A stretch of 64,000 bases of DNA from Mesorhizobium sp. ES1-1 (GCF_020164785.1 NZ_JAIUGX010000012.1:124001-188000); one strand, 5' to 3'; shown: positions 42,573-51,814, numbered from the stretch's first letter. The notes: a model not told the origin generated them from the letters alone. Numbers and translations: made by a program.

Positions 42573-44726
42573 GTGGCAAAAGCATCAAAGACGACCGCGC
42601 CGTCGAAAGCGCCGTCGAAAGCCCCTGCAGAAGCGGCGGCCGGAACCCCGGTGACCAAAGCGCCGGTTGCCAAGGCGCCATCTGCAAAAGCATCAGCTGG
42701 CAAGCCTCCTATTGCCAAAGCACAACTTGCCAACACTTCTGCCGACAAAGCCCCTGCCGGCGAGCCGCAAGCCGCCAAGCCGAAAGCAGCCATCGTGAAA
42801 AAGGCCGTGCCGGAGGCAAGTGCAAAGCCTTCGGTCAAGGCGCGGGACAAGTCCGCGCCAACCAAGACGGCCTCCACTGTTAAATCCGCGGTTGTAAAGC
42901 GCACCGCCAAGGCCGCACCGGCCAAGTCTGAACCGGCCAAGTCTGAACCGACCAAGTCCGAACCGACCGGGCCTGCGCCGACAAAGGCCGCGCTGGCGAC
43001 AAAGCCCGCCGCTGAGAAGCGACTGCCGAAAGCGCTGACGGCGCTGGCCGCCGGCCTGCCGGAAAAGCCATGGCTGAAGAGCTACCCCAAGAACGTGCCG
43101 GCTGAAATCGGGGACTTGCCCTACAGCTCCATCGGCGATTTCCTCGTCGCCGCCTGCAAGCAGTTTTCCGCCCAGCCCGCCTTCACCTGCATGGACAAGT
43201 CGATCAGCTACGCCGATGTCGAACGGCTGTCGGCGGCATTCGGCGCTTACCTGCAATCGAAAGGCCTGGAGAAGGGCGCGCGTGTCGCGCTGATGATGCC
43301 GAACGTGCTGCAATATCCCGTGGCGATGATGGCGGTCCTGCGCGCCGGATACGCCGTGGTCAACGTCAATCCGCTGTACACGCCGCGCGAGCTGGAGCAC
43401 CAGTTGAAGGACTCCGGCGCACAGGCCATCGTCATTCTGGAGAACTTCGCCAGCACCTTGCAGGCGGTGATTGCCCGGACCCCGATCAAGCATGTCGTGG
43501 TCGCCGCCATGGGCGACATGCTGGGCGGGCTGAAGGGCACGCTCGTCAATCTCGTCGTGCGCCGCGTGAAGAAGATGGTGCCGGCCTGGTCCCTGCCCGG
43601 CCACGTCAAGTTCAACGCGGCGGTGAAGGCCGGAGCCGGCCTGGGGTTCAAGCCCACCAAGGTGACGGCCGACGACGTCGCCTTCCTGCAGTATACGGGC
43701 GGCACCACGGGTGTGTCGAAGGGAGCCACGCTGCTGCACCGCAACGTGCTGGCCAACGTCGTGCAAAATGCGCAGTGGATGGAGGACGCCTACACGGTCA
43801 AGCCGAAGCCGGCGCATCCAAATTTTGTATGCGCGCTGCCGCTCTACCATATTTTCGCGCTGACGGTGAACGCACTGATGGGCATGCAGCAAGGCGCCCG
43901 CAACGTGCTCATTCCCAACCCGCGTGATATTCCGGGTTTCGCCAAGGAACTGTCGAAATACCCGGTCCACATCTTTCCGGGCTTGAACACGCTGTTCAAC
44001 GCGCTGCTCAACAATGAGGATTTCCGCAAGCTCGACTTCAAGCCGCTGATCCTGACGCTGGGCGGCGGCATGGCGGTTCAGAAAGGGGTTGCCGAGCGCT
44101 GGAAAGCGCTGACCGGCTGTCCGGTCACGGAAGGCTACGGTCTCTCAGAGACCTCGCCGGTGGCCACCGCCAACAAATTCAGCGGCGGCGGCTTCACCGG
44201 CACGATCGGCCTGCCGCTGCCGTCGACGGAAATTGCCATCCGCGATGATGATGGCAACGACCTGCCGCTCGGCGAGGTGGGCGAGATCTGCATCCGGGGA
44301 CCGCAGGTTATGGCGGGCTACTGGAACCGGCCTGACGAGACCGCCAAGGTCATGACCAGGGACGGCTATTTCAAGTCCGGCGACATGGGGTTCATGGACG
44401 AGCGCGGCTACACCAAGATCGTCGACCGCAAGAAGGACATGATCCTCGTCTCCGGGTTCAACGTCTATCCCAACGAACTGGAAGAGGTTGTTGCCCAGCA
44501 TCCGGGCGTGCTCGAAGTGGCCGCGATCGGCGTACCGGACGAGCATTCCGGCGAAGTGCCGAAGCTGTTCATCGTCAAGAAAGATCCGGCGCTGACCGTC
44601 GAAGCCGTCACCGCCTATTGCCGCGAGAACCTGACTGGTTACAAGCGGCCCAAATTCATCGAGTTCAGGACCGAACTGCCGAAGACCCCGGTCGGCAAGA
44701 TCCTGCGCCGGGCGCTACGCGAATAG
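42573..44726 (+). CDS. fadD: Long-chain acyl-CoA synthetase with a histone-H1-like Lys/Ala/Pro N-terminal tail
   Basis: A 717-residue AMP-forming acyl-CoA ligase. Residues 1-160 are a low-complexity tail of Lys, Ala, Pro, Ser and Thr (SKAPSKAPAEAAAG, PAKSEPAKSEPTKSEP). The enzyme proper, about 555 residues, begins near WLKSYPKNVPAEI. The AMP-binding motif is YTGGTTGVSKGATLLHRN, then GYGLSETSPV, GYFKSGDMGFMDERGY, and the C-terminal lysine region TPVGKILRRALRE. AGGAGG stands five bases before the GTG at 42573, which supports translation of the tail. The tail is absent from usual FadD and looks like bacterial histone-like proteins; it might bind nucleic acid, membrane or polyphosphate. Confidence 0.88.
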   Translation: MAKASKTTAPSKAPSKAPAEAAAGTPVTKAPVAKAPSAKASAGKPPIAKAQLANTSADKAPAGEPQAAKPKAAIVKKAVPEASAKPSVKARDKSAPTKTASTVKSAVVKRTAKAAPAKSEPAKSEPTKSEPTGPAPTKAALATKPAAEKRLPKALTALAAGLPEKPWLKSYPKNVPAEIGDLPYSSIGDFLVAACKQFSAQPAFTCMDKSISYADVERLSAAFGAYLQSKGLEKGARVALMMPNVLQYPVAMMAVLRAGYAVVNVNPLYTPRELEHQLKDSGAQAIVILENFASTLQAVIARTPIKHVVVAAMGDMLGGLKGTLVNLVVRRVKKMVPAWSLPGHVKFNAAVKAGAGLGFKPTKVTADDVAFLQYTGGTTGVSKGATLLHRNVLANVVQNAQWMEDAYTVKPKPAHPNFVCALPLYHIFALTVNALMGMQQGARNVLIPNPRDIPGFAKELSKYPVHIFPGLNTLFNALLNNEDFRKLDFKPLILTLGGGMAVQKGVAERWKALTGCPVTEGYGLSETSPVATANKFSGGGFTGTIGLPLPSTEIAIRDDDGNDLPLGEVGEICIRGPQVMAGYWNRPDETAKVMTRDGYFKSGDMGFMDERGYTKIVDRKKDMILVSGFNVYPNELEEVVAQHPGVLEVAAIGVPDEHSGEVPKLFIVKKDPALTVEAVTAYCRENLTGYKRPKFIEFRTELPKTPVGKILRRALRE
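42921..42965 (+). repeat. In-frame 15-bp tandem repeat in the fadD tail
   Basis: Three successive 15-base units of the type GCCAAGTCTGAACCG (42921, 42936, 42951) encode repeated AKSEP/TKSEP. A decayed fourth unit follows. The multiple of three keeps the frame, so unit number can vary between strains without loss of function. Confidence 0.85.
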
Positions 44727-44746
44727 TGGCCGGCGATCCTGTCTGC

Positions 44747-45442
44747 ATGGACAGGCCGGACCCCGGCTCGCGCCCGGATCCGGTGGATTTCATCAGAGCG
44801 AACATGAATCTTGTCGCCATCCCGTCGCTTCCGGAGATAAGGCTTTATACCCCACATCCGGCGAGCGGCCTCGGGCGGCTGGTCGATCCGCGCGACGCGG
44901 ACGACGACACGCAGACGGAGGATGGAATCGAGCCGCGGCCGCCCTATTGGGCCTATGCCTGGGCCGGTGGAACGGTGCTCTCACGCTACATACTCGACTA
45001 TCCGCAAACCGTTGCTGGCCGCCGCGTGCTGGACCTCGGGGCTGGCTCCGGCCTTGTCGGCATCGCAGCGGCGAGGGCTGGCGCGCGCACGGTGATCGCC
45101 GCCGAAATCGACCCTAACGGCGTCGCGGCGATCGGCCTCAATGCGGCGGCGAACGGCGTCGGGATCACCATCGTCGATAAGGACATCACTGTGGATCCGC
45201 CGCCAGCCGTCGATCTGGTGCTCGCAGGCGACGTGTTCTACGACCCCGATGTTGCCAGACGAATGATGCCTTTCCTCGATCGGTGCCTGGCAGCCGGCAT
45301 CGAGGTGCTTGTCGGCGATCCCCGCCGCAGCGACCTTCCGCTGCCCCGGCTGCGCTTGCTGGCGGAATATCAGGTGCCGGATTTCGGCCACGCGAAGGGT
45401 CTGCCGAGCGGCGTCTTCTCGTTTGCGCAAGAAGACTGCTAG
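44747..45442 (+). CDS. Class I SAM-dependent protein methyltransferase, ETF-beta (METTL20)-like
   Basis: A 231-residue methyltransferase from the ATG at 44747. Motif I is VLDLGAGSGLVGIAAARAGA, an acidic residue follows in AAEIDPNG, and the post-motif block DLVLAGDVFYDPDVARRM matches the METTL20-type family, whose Agrobacterium member methylates lysines of the ETF beta subunit. The N-terminal IRLYTPHPASGLGRLV and PPYWAYAWAGGTVLSRYIL fit too. Placing it 20 bases after an acyl-CoA synthetase gene agrees with a link to fatty-acid oxidation, in which ETF accepts electrons. GTG starts nearer the fadD stop are possible. Confidence 0.75.
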   Translation: MDRPDPGSRPDPVDFIRANMNLVAIPSLPEIRLYTPHPASGLGRLVDPRDADDDTQTEDGIEPRPPYWAYAWAGGTVLSRYILDYPQTVAGRRVLDLGAGSGLVGIAAARAGARTVIAAEIDPNGVAAIGLNAAANGVGITIVDKDITVDPPPAVDLVLAGDVFYDPDVARRMMPFLDRCLAAGIEVLVGDPRRSDLPLPRLRLLAEYQVPDFGHAKGLPSGVFSFAQEDC

Positions 45443-45452
45443 CACCGGCCCG

Positions 45453-46184
45453 TCAAACCGTCTCCCCAACCCGGGCCGACAGGAAGTCCGGCAGGTCCGC
45501 AACCGAATCCAGGATGATGTCGGCGATCTCGCCGAGGGACTCACGCGTGCCCGTGCCGGAGAGCACGCCGATCGCCAGTCCGCAGCCGCCGGCCCGCGCC
45601 ATTTCCAGATCGTGTCTGTTGTCGCCGACCATGGCGATGGCCGACGGCTTGAGGCCGGTCAGGTCGCAGAAGGCCATGATCGTATCGGGCGCCGGCTTGG
45701 GGTTGGCGACGGCGTCATAGCCATAGGCGGCGTCGAACAATTGCGCGACGCCCAACGTGACCAACGTCTTCTCTGCGCCACTGGTCGAATCATTGGTGGC
45801 GACGCCAAGCCGGTAGGATTTCCTGTGCAGGACGCTGAGCGTCTCGACGATCCCCGGCAGCGCCACCGCCATGGCCGACCCCTGCACCGAGGTGATCGCG
45901 TTGAACCGCTTGACGGCAAGCATCTGGTCTTCATCGGAAAGCCGCGGAAACCACAGTTCCACGACATCGAGATTGGTGCCCGACGCAAAGATCGAATCCG
46001 GCTTGAAGCGCTTCGCAGCGAAATCGAAACCCGCCGCCGCCAGCAGCCTGTCGGCCTTCCAGCGGTCGCCTTCGGCCGCGTCCATGGCCATGAAGTCGGC
46101 CACCCCGAGCCAGGTGGCGTTGAAGTCGACCAGCGTTCCGTCCTTGTCGAACAGGATGCCCTTGATATCCGCCAAGCTTTTCAC
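45453..46184 (-). CDS. HAD family hydrolase, phosphoglycolate phosphatase-like
   Basis: A 243-residue HAD phosphatase. The nucleophile motif is GILFDKDGTLVDF, motif II Ser/Thr is in GVATNDST, and motifs III/IV are in NPKPAPDTI and AIAMVGDNRHDLEMAR. The substrate is unknown; the subfamily handles small sugar phosphates or phosphoglycolate. The GTG at 46184 overlaps the TGA of pgi (GTGA), so it is co-translated with pgi; the longer frame lies inside pgi. Confidence 0.85.
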   Translation of the reverse strand: MKSLADIKGILFDKDGTLVDFNATWLGVADFMAMDAAEGDRWKADRLLAAAGFDFAAKRFKPDSIFASGTNLDVVELWFPRLSDEDQMLAVKRFNAITSVQGSAMAVALPGIVETLSVLHRKSYRLGVATNDSTSGAEKTLVTLGVAQLFDAAYGYDAVANPKPAPDTIMAFCDLTGLKPSAIAMVGDNRHDLEMARAGGCGLAIGVLSGTGTRESLGEIADIILDSVADLPDFLSARVGETV

Positions 46185-47824
46185 TCCGCCTTCAGCAAAT
46201 GGTGGATGTGTGCCACGAGCCCAGCGGTCGAGGCGTCGCGCCCAGCGGCACTTTCCGTGCCCTCGACGACAGGCAGGAGGCCGGTGGCGAGTTCCTTGCC
46301 GAGCTCGACGCCCCATTGGTCGAAGGAGTTGATGTTGAAGAGCGTTCCCTCGACGAAGACGCGGTGCTCATAAAGCGCGATCAGCCGGCCAAGCGTGCGA
46401 GGGTCGAGCTTCCGGTAGAGGATGGTCAGCGACGGGCGGTTTCCGGAAAAGACCCGGTGCGGCGCGATCTTGTCGATCTCGGCAGGCTGGACGCCCTTGG
46501 CCAGCATCTGCGCGCGCGCCTCCTCCAGGGTGCGGCCCTTCATCAGGGCTTCCGATTGCGCCAGGCAGTTGGCGAGCAGCAGGTCATGCTGATGCTTGAG
46601 CTGCGGCTCATGTCCTTCGGCCGCGGCAAGGAATTCGACGGGTATGAAATCCGTGCCCTGGTGCAGCAGCTGGAAGAAGGCGTGCTGGCCATTGGTGCCG
46701 GGCTCCCCCCAGACCAGGGGCCCGGTAGGCGTCGTCACCGCCGCGCCTTCAAGCGTGACGCTCTTGCCGTTCGATTCCATGTCGAGCTGCTGCAGATAGG
46801 CTGGCAACCTGGACAGGCGCTGGTCGTAAGGGATGACCGCTCGCGCGGGATAGTGGCAGATCACCCTGTGCCACCAGCCGACCAGACCAAGGAGCGCGGG
46901 CAGATTTTGCCGCACCGGCGCGGTGCGAAAATGCTCATCCATTTCATGCGCGCCATCGAGGAAAGCACGAAAATTCCTCGGTCCCACGGCGATCATCACG
47001 GGCAGGCCGATCGCGCCCCAGAGCGAATAGCGGCCGCCAACCCAGTCCCAGAAACCGAAGACACGATCGGCTTCGATGCCGAATTTCGCCACCAGGTCGA
47101 GTGCGGTCGAGACCGCGGCGAAGTGCTTGCCAATGGCTTCCTTGCCCAGAGCATCCTGAACCCATTTGCGCGCGGTCGCGGCATTGGTCATGGTCTCGAC
47201 GGTAGTGAAGGTTTTCGAAGCGATGATGAACAGGGTCGTCTCTGCGGAGAGGCCCTTCAACGTGTCGTGGATATGGGCGCCGTCTATGTTCGAGACGTAG
47301 TGCGCGCGCGGTCCATCGTGGTACGGCGCCAAAGCCAGGGTGGCCATTGCCGGCCCCAAATCCGAACCGCCGATGCCGATATTGACGATGTCGGTGATCG
47401 CCTTGCCGGTGGCGCCGGCCGCCTTGCCGGAGCGCACGGCATCGGCAAAGGCGCCCATGGCGTCGAGCACGGCGACGACATCAGCCTTGACGTCCTGACC
47501 GTCGACGGTGACGCCCTCGCCGGTCAGGTCGCGCAGCGCGGTATGCAGAACGGCGCGGTTCTCGGTGACGTTGATCTTCTTGCCGGCAAACATAGCCGCG
47601 CGGCGTCCGTCGAGGTCCGCCGCCTCGGCAAGCTTCTCGAGCAGCTCCATGGTGGTCGTGTCGACGGCGCATTTGGACCAGTCGAGCAGCATATCGTCGT
47701 CCTGGGCGGAAAACGTCTCGAACCGGCTTGGGTCAGAGGCAAAAGCCTGACGCATGCTGGAGGGCGCCGCGGCTCGATGTTCTCGCAGGGCGGCGAGCTG
47801 TTTCTGGAAGGCTGGCTGATCCAC
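46181..47824 (-). CDS. pgi: Glucose-6-phosphate isomerase
   Basis: A 547-residue isomerase interconverting glucose 6-phosphate and fructose 6-phosphate. Family signatures: DIVNIGIGGSDLGPAMATLAL, SKTFTTVETMTNA (sugar phosphate loop), GGRYSLWGAIGLPV, GEPGTNGQHAFFQLLHQGT (catalytic Glu region) and NSFDQWGVELGKELA. The GTG at 47824 gives the usual start VDQPAFQKQLAALREH; AGGAG lies upstream. The alternative ATG at 47899 adds 25 unusual residues. A palindrome lies about 120 bases upstream. Confidence 0.95.
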   Translation of the reverse strand: MDQPAFQKQLAALREHRAAAPSSMRQAFASDPSRFETFSAQDDDMLLDWSKCAVDTTTMELLEKLAEAADLDGRRAAMFAGKKINVTENRAVLHTALRDLTGEGVTVDGQDVKADVVAVLDAMGAFADAVRSGKAAGATGKAITDIVNIGIGGSDLGPAMATLALAPYHDGPRAHYVSNIDGAHIHDTLKGLSAETTLFIIASKTFTTVETMTNAATARKWVQDALGKEAIGKHFAAVSTALDLVAKFGIEADRVFGFWDWVGGRYSLWGAIGLPVMIAVGPRNFRAFLDGAHEMDEHFRTAPVRQNLPALLGLVGWWHRVICHYPARAVIPYDQRLSRLPAYLQQLDMESNGKSVTLEGAAVTTPTGPLVWGEPGTNGQHAFFQLLHQGTDFIPVEFLAAAEGHEPQLKHQHDLLLANCLAQSEALMKGRTLEEARAQMLAKGVQPAEIDKIAPHRVFSGNRPSLTILYRKLDPRTLGRLIALYEHRVFVEGTLFNINSFDQWGVELGKELATGLLPVVEGTESAAGRDASTAGLVAHIHHLLKAE

Positions 47825-47940
47825 TGGCGGGGGACTCCTGGAGTTTTCGGCACACCATATCAGACCGGATGTTTCCGGCACGTGTCGTCGCGCCACCACT
47901 ATTGAGCCGAATTCAATCCGGTCAATACGCGGCGATGACG

Positions 47941-47960
47941 CATCGCATCACGATGCGATG
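47941..47960. promoter_or_regulatory. Perfect palindrome in the pgi/mocR divergent region
   Basis: CATCGCATC (47941-47949), AC, GATGCGATG (47952-47960). It lies between pgi (minus, start 47824) and the MocR gene (plus, start 48124) and is followed by ATAAAATG. No T run follows on either strand, so an operator is more likely than a terminator. The binding factor is unknown. Confidence 0.5.
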
Positions 47961-48123
47961 ATAAAATGTCTCGCCGACGCGCTGGCAGCGCCTCACTTGG
48001 GTGGAAGGATCACTGGCATAAATCCCAGCGATCAGAAAAATTGATTGGCGCAAACCCTTGTGCCACCGTTACATTCGACTGGTCCAGCCAAACGAAAAAA
48101 GCTGGCCATCGAGGACATCCTTC

Positions 48124-49617
48124 ATGCCACAGCGTAACGACACGGCGATATGGTCCGGCCTGTTCCGGATCTCGGCCGAATCCGGCCAGACCCTGCAGGC
48201 GCAGATCCGCCAGGCCATCGTTGCCGCTATCCTCGACCGCCAGATCGCCGCCTCGATGCCGCTTCCCTCGTGCCGAATCCTGGCCGAGAAATTGGGCGTG
48301 GCGCGAGGAACCGTGGTGCTGGCGTTCCAGCAACTCGTCGACCAGGGTTTCCTCGTGGCTCGCGAGCGGCGTGGCCATTTCGTCAATCCCGACGTGCTGG
48401 CGACACCGGCCAAGCCACACCAGAAGGCGCCCGACCAGGCCAATGAGATCGACTGGAAGGCACGCCGGCAGATCGCGGCCAGCGACATGCCGCCGCCAGC
48501 CAAGCACGAGAACTGGATCAAGTCCTCCTACCCCTTCGTCTACGGCCAGTTCGACCCGGCGCTGTTCCCGACCGCCGAGTGGCGCGAGTGCAATCGCATG
48601 GCGCTGGCGGTGCTCGAAATCCGCAACTGGGCGTCCGACATGGTCGACCGCGACGATCCGCTGCTGATCGAGCAGATCCAGGCGCGGCTTCTGCCCCGGC
48701 GCGGCATCTTCGCCAATCCCGACGAGATCATCGTCACGCTTGGCGCACAGAACGCGCTCTACATGCTGGCCAGCCTGCTGATGACCAAGGGCTCCAAGGT
48801 TGCGATGGAGGACCCGGGCTATCCCGACGCGCGCTCGATCTTCCGCCTCGCCGGCGCCGAGATCCAGCCGGTGCCGGTCGACCAGTCCGGCATCGTAACT
48901 GCTTCAATTCCCAATGATTCCGGCTTCGTGTTCGTCACGCCCAGCCATCATTGCCCGACCATGGTGCCGCTGTCGGCGGAGCGGCGGCAGGACCTGCTGG
49001 CGCGCGCCAACCGCCACAACCAGATCATCATCGAGGACGGCTATGACAGCCAGCTTCTCGACGAAGCACCGCAGCAAGCGTTGAAGAGCCTCGATCGATC
49101 GGGCCGCGTCGTCTATGTCGGCTCAATGTCGAAGACCCTGGCCCCGGGCCTGCGGCTTGGCTATATCGTCGCCTCCGCCGGGCTGATCTCCGAACTCAGG
49201 GCCTTGCGGCGTTTCATGCTGCGCCACCCTCCAGCAAACAACCAGCGCGCGGTGGCGCTATTTCTGTCGCTCGGCCATCATGAAGCCCTGGTTCGACGCC
49301 TGTCGAGCGCGTTCGACGAGCGGCGCAAGCGTCTGGTCCATGCGATTTCCGCCTTCCTGCCTGAATGGCGCTCGACCGATTCGGCCGGCGGCACGTCGCT
49401 ATGGCTCGAAGGCCCGCGCGGCACGGATTCGCGCGGGCTGGCCGAAGCCGCTGCCTCGCGTAGTGTGATCATCGAGCCCGGCGACCGCTTCTTCGACCGC
49501 ACCGAAAAGCCCTCGCGTTTCATGCGGTTGGGCATCTCCTCGATCGCGCTGCAGCATATCGAGCCCGGCATCCGGGAACTTGCCACAGCGGCCGGGCGGC
49601 GGCCCGCCGCCGCCTGA
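48124..49617 (+). CDS. MocR-type regulator: GntR DNA-binding domain fused to class I aminotransferase fold
   Basis: A 497-residue regulator. Residues 15-85 are a GntR winged helix (TLQAQIRQAIVAAILDRQIAASMPLPSCRILAEKLGVARGTVVLAFQQLVDQGFL). Residues 125-490 are an aminotransferase-like PLP domain: LGAQNALYMLASLLMTKG, EDGYDSQL and VGSMSKTLAPGLRLGYIV with the PLP lysine. MocR proteins sense PLP together with an amine or amino acid. It stands 180 bases ahead of an MttB-family methyltransferase gene, which it may control. Confidence 0.88.
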   Translation: MPQRNDTAIWSGLFRISAESGQTLQAQIRQAIVAAILDRQIAASMPLPSCRILAEKLGVARGTVVLAFQQLVDQGFLVARERRGHFVNPDVLATPAKPHQKAPDQANEIDWKARRQIAASDMPPPAKHENWIKSSYPFVYGQFDPALFPTAEWRECNRMALAVLEIRNWASDMVDRDDPLLIEQIQARLLPRRGIFANPDEIIVTLGAQNALYMLASLLMTKGSKVAMEDPGYPDARSIFRLAGAEIQPVPVDQSGIVTASIPNDSGFVFVTPSHHCPTMVPLSAERRQDLLARANRHNQIIIEDGYDSQLLDEAPQQALKSLDRSGRVVYVGSMSKTLAPGLRLGYIVASAGLISELRALRRFMLRHPPANNQRAVALFLSLGHHEALVRRLSSAFDERRKRLVHAISAFLPEWRSTDSAGGTSLWLEGPRGTDSRGLAEAAASRSVIIEPGDRFFDRTEKPSRFMRLGISSIALQHIEPGIRELATAAGRRPAAA

Positions 49618-49798
49618 TCCATCCACGGCACCCCCTCGCCTGCCGGCGCGGCTTCGGACATTGGCTCTGGCATAGGCGGCCGGACCCGCTGGCCCATAGG
49701 CTGTGCCAATGCCGGCGGCATAGTCGGAGCACAAAGGGGAAGAAGCAGTCGATGGTGGACCAACCGCCGCCCTGTTTCTCGGTAAGGTGGAGTGTTCC

Positions 49799-51382
49799 AT
49801 GTCAGTGCTTGAGAAGCAGGATGCAGCAGATCAGCGTTCGCGCCGTTCGGGCGGGCGCGAAGCGCGGCGCGCCATGCGCGCGGCACCGCTGGCCGATGAT
49901 ATCAAGCCGGTGCGCGCCGGCCTGGAAGGCGGCAGCTACGGGCCGCTGACCGGCAACGACCAGGAACGCATCCATGAAGCGGTACTGACCCTTCTGGAAA
50001 CGGTCGGCTTCGCCAACGCCATTCCTTCCTGCATCGAAGCGCTGACCAAAGCCGGCGCCAGCTACGGCGATGACGGACGCATCCGTTTTCCGCGCGCGCT
50101 GGTCCTCGATACGATCAAGAAAGCGGCACGGAATTTCACCCTGTACGGCCAGGACCCCAGGCACGATATGCTGATTCAGGGCAAGCGCGTGCATTACGGC
50201 ACTGCCGGCGCCGCCGTGCATCTGGTCGATGTGGAGAAGCGCGAATACCGCGAGTCGCTGCTTCAGGACATTTATGACGCCGCCCGCCTGGTCGAGGGAC
50301 TCGACAACATCCATTTCTTCCAGCGGCCGATGGTGCCACGCGACATTCCCGATCCGCTCGAAATGGACTTCAACACGCTCTATGCCTGCGTGATGGGTAC
50401 ATCCAAGCATGTCGGCACCTCCTTCACGGTGCGCGAGAACGTGAAGCCGGCGCTCGACATGCTCTATGCCATTGCCGGCGGCGAGGAGAATTTCCGCGCC
50501 CGGCCGTTCGTGTCGAACTCCAATTGCTTCGTCGTGCCGCCGATGAAATTCGCCGAGGATGCCTGCGGCGTGCTCGAAGCCTGTGTCGAGGGCGGCATTC
50601 CAATCCTGCTTCTGTCTGCGGGACAGGCGGGAGCCACGGCGCCTGCGGCGATTGCGGGCGCGGTCGTGCAGGCTGTGGCGGAGGTGCTGGCCGGGCTCGT
50701 CTATGTCAATGCCATCAAGCCCGGGCATCCGTCGATCTTTGGCACATGGCCCTTCGTATCGGATCTGCGCACGGGCGCCATGTCCGGCGGTTCGGCCGAG
50801 CAGGCAGTGCTGACGGCGGCCTGCGCGCAGATGGCGCAATATTACGATCTGCCAGGCGGCTCGGCCGCGGGCATGACGGATTCGAAGCTGCCCGACATCC
50901 AGTCCGGCTATGAAAAGGGCATCACCGATGTGATGGCCGGCCTTGCGGGGCTCAATCTGGTCTATGAATCCGCCGGCATGCACGCCTCGCTGCTCGGCTT
51001 CTGCCTGGAAAGCCTGATCATCGACAACGACATGCTCGGCCATTGCCTTCGTTGCGTACGCGGCATCGAAGTGTCCGATGAATCGCTGTCGATCGACACC
51101 ATTGCCGAAGTCTGCCTGAACGGACCGGGCCATTATCTCGGCAACGAGCAGACGCTGCGGCTGATGCAGACCGAATATTTCTATCCGGCCGTCGGCGACA
51201 GGTTCTCGCCCAAGGAATGGAACGAAAAGGGCCGTCCCGACATATTGCAGCGCGCCATCATCGAAAAGAAGCGTGTCCTGGCCGAGCGCTTCCCGCGCCA
51301 CGTGCCGAAAACGATCGACGACAAACTGCGCGCCCGCTTCGGCGACGTGATCAAGCTGCCGCGCGCCAACATGGGCGGATAG
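49799..51382 (+). CDS. Trimethylamine methyltransferase (MttB) family protein, non-pyrrolysine
   Basis: A 527-residue MttB-superfamily protein from the ATG at 49799, with GGAG six bases before it. The frame has no internal TAG, so it lacks pyrrolysine and belongs with the glycine betaine-type (MtgB-like) branch that demethylates quaternary amines. Blocks include LLETVGFANAIPSCIEALTKAGA, DGRIRFPRALVLDTIKKA, GTAGAAVHLVDVEKREYRE and KPGHPSIFGTWPFVSDLRTGAMSGGSAEQ. Such enzymes pass the methyl group to a corrinoid protein; no corrinoid-protein or methyltransferase partner gene is nearby. The substrate is unproven. Confidence 0.85.
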   Translation: MSVLEKQDAADQRSRRSGGREARRAMRAAPLADDIKPVRAGLEGGSYGPLTGNDQERIHEAVLTLLETVGFANAIPSCIEALTKAGASYGDDGRIRFPRALVLDTIKKAARNFTLYGQDPRHDMLIQGKRVHYGTAGAAVHLVDVEKREYRESLLQDIYDAARLVEGLDNIHFFQRPMVPRDIPDPLEMDFNTLYACVMGTSKHVGTSFTVRENVKPALDMLYAIAGGEENFRARPFVSNSNCFVVPPMKFAEDACGVLEACVEGGIPILLLSAGQAGATAPAAIAGAVVQAVAEVLAGLVYVNAIKPGHPSIFGTWPFVSDLRTGAMSGGSAEQAVLTAACAQMAQYYDLPGGSAAGMTDSKLPDIQSGYEKGITDVMAGLAGLNLVYESAGMHASLLGFCLESLIIDNDMLGHCLRCVRGIEVSDESLSIDTIAEVCLNGPGHYLGNEQTLRLMQTEYFYPAVGDRFSPKEWNEKGRPDILQRAIIEKKRVLAERFPRHVPKTIDDKLRARFGDVIKLPRANMGG

Positions 51383-51399
51383 GCCCACTCCCGAAGCCG

Positions 51400-51798
51400 T
51401 CAGTCTGCGCTCAACCCGTAGCGCTCGACGACCTCGGCACTGATCAGCTTGGCGTGCAGCGTCATGAGCACGATCTGCGCATCGAAACTGTCGCCGGCTT
51501 GAAGCGCCGCCTCGATGCGGCGCTCGGCGTCGAGCCTGTCTTGAAGGCCATTGGAGCGTTCGAACGTTTCGCCTCCGGCTATGCAGTAGCTGAACAGTTG
51601 CGCCACCTGCGCATAGGCTTGTGGCGGCGGTTCGTCGGGCCAACCGTCCTTCATCAGATTGACGATGGTCAGTTTCACGCCTTCCGGCACCAGCGCCGGA
51701 TGCAAATCGGCTCGGCGCAACGCCTCATCGAGTTGCCTGAGGTCGCCCGAGCGGCCGAACATTCCGAGAAAGCCGAGAGAAGAGCGCCGTCCCGTCAT
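51400..51798 (-). CDS. Hypothetical protein in the chrA operon
   Basis: A 132-residue soluble protein I do not recognise. ATATAGGAGGG stands just upstream of the ATG at 51798, a strong ribosome site; the frame continues upstream only by overlapping chrA. It is acidic and helical: DLRQLDEALRRADLHPALVPEGVKLTIVNLMKDG, then CIAGGETFERSNGLQDRLDAERRIEAALQAGDSFDAQIVLMTLHAKLI. It starts 16 bases after the chromate transporter stop, so the two are expressed together. Confidence 0.7.
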   Translation of the reverse strand: MTGRRSSLGFLGMFGRSGDLRQLDEALRRADLHPALVPEGVKLTIVNLMKDGWPDEPPPQAYAQVAQLFSYCIAGGETFERSNGLQDRLDAERRIEAALQAGDSFDAQIVLMTLHAKLISAEVVERYGLSAD

Positions 51799-51814
51799 GA
51801 TATGCCCTCCTATA

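Noticed and set aside
42693..43970. Minus-strand frame of 425 residues opposite fadD
   Set aside because: Antisense shadow; the AMP-binding motif is on the plus strand.
42573..44726. FadD as the missing anthranilate-CoA ligase of the catabolic cluster
   Set aside because: It is a long-chain acyl-CoA synthetase by sequence, lies 9 kb away beyond the dpp operon and has no copy of the shared palindrome.
49799..51382. Pyrrolysine-containing trimethylamine methyltransferase
   Set aside because: The frame contains no in-frame TAG codon.
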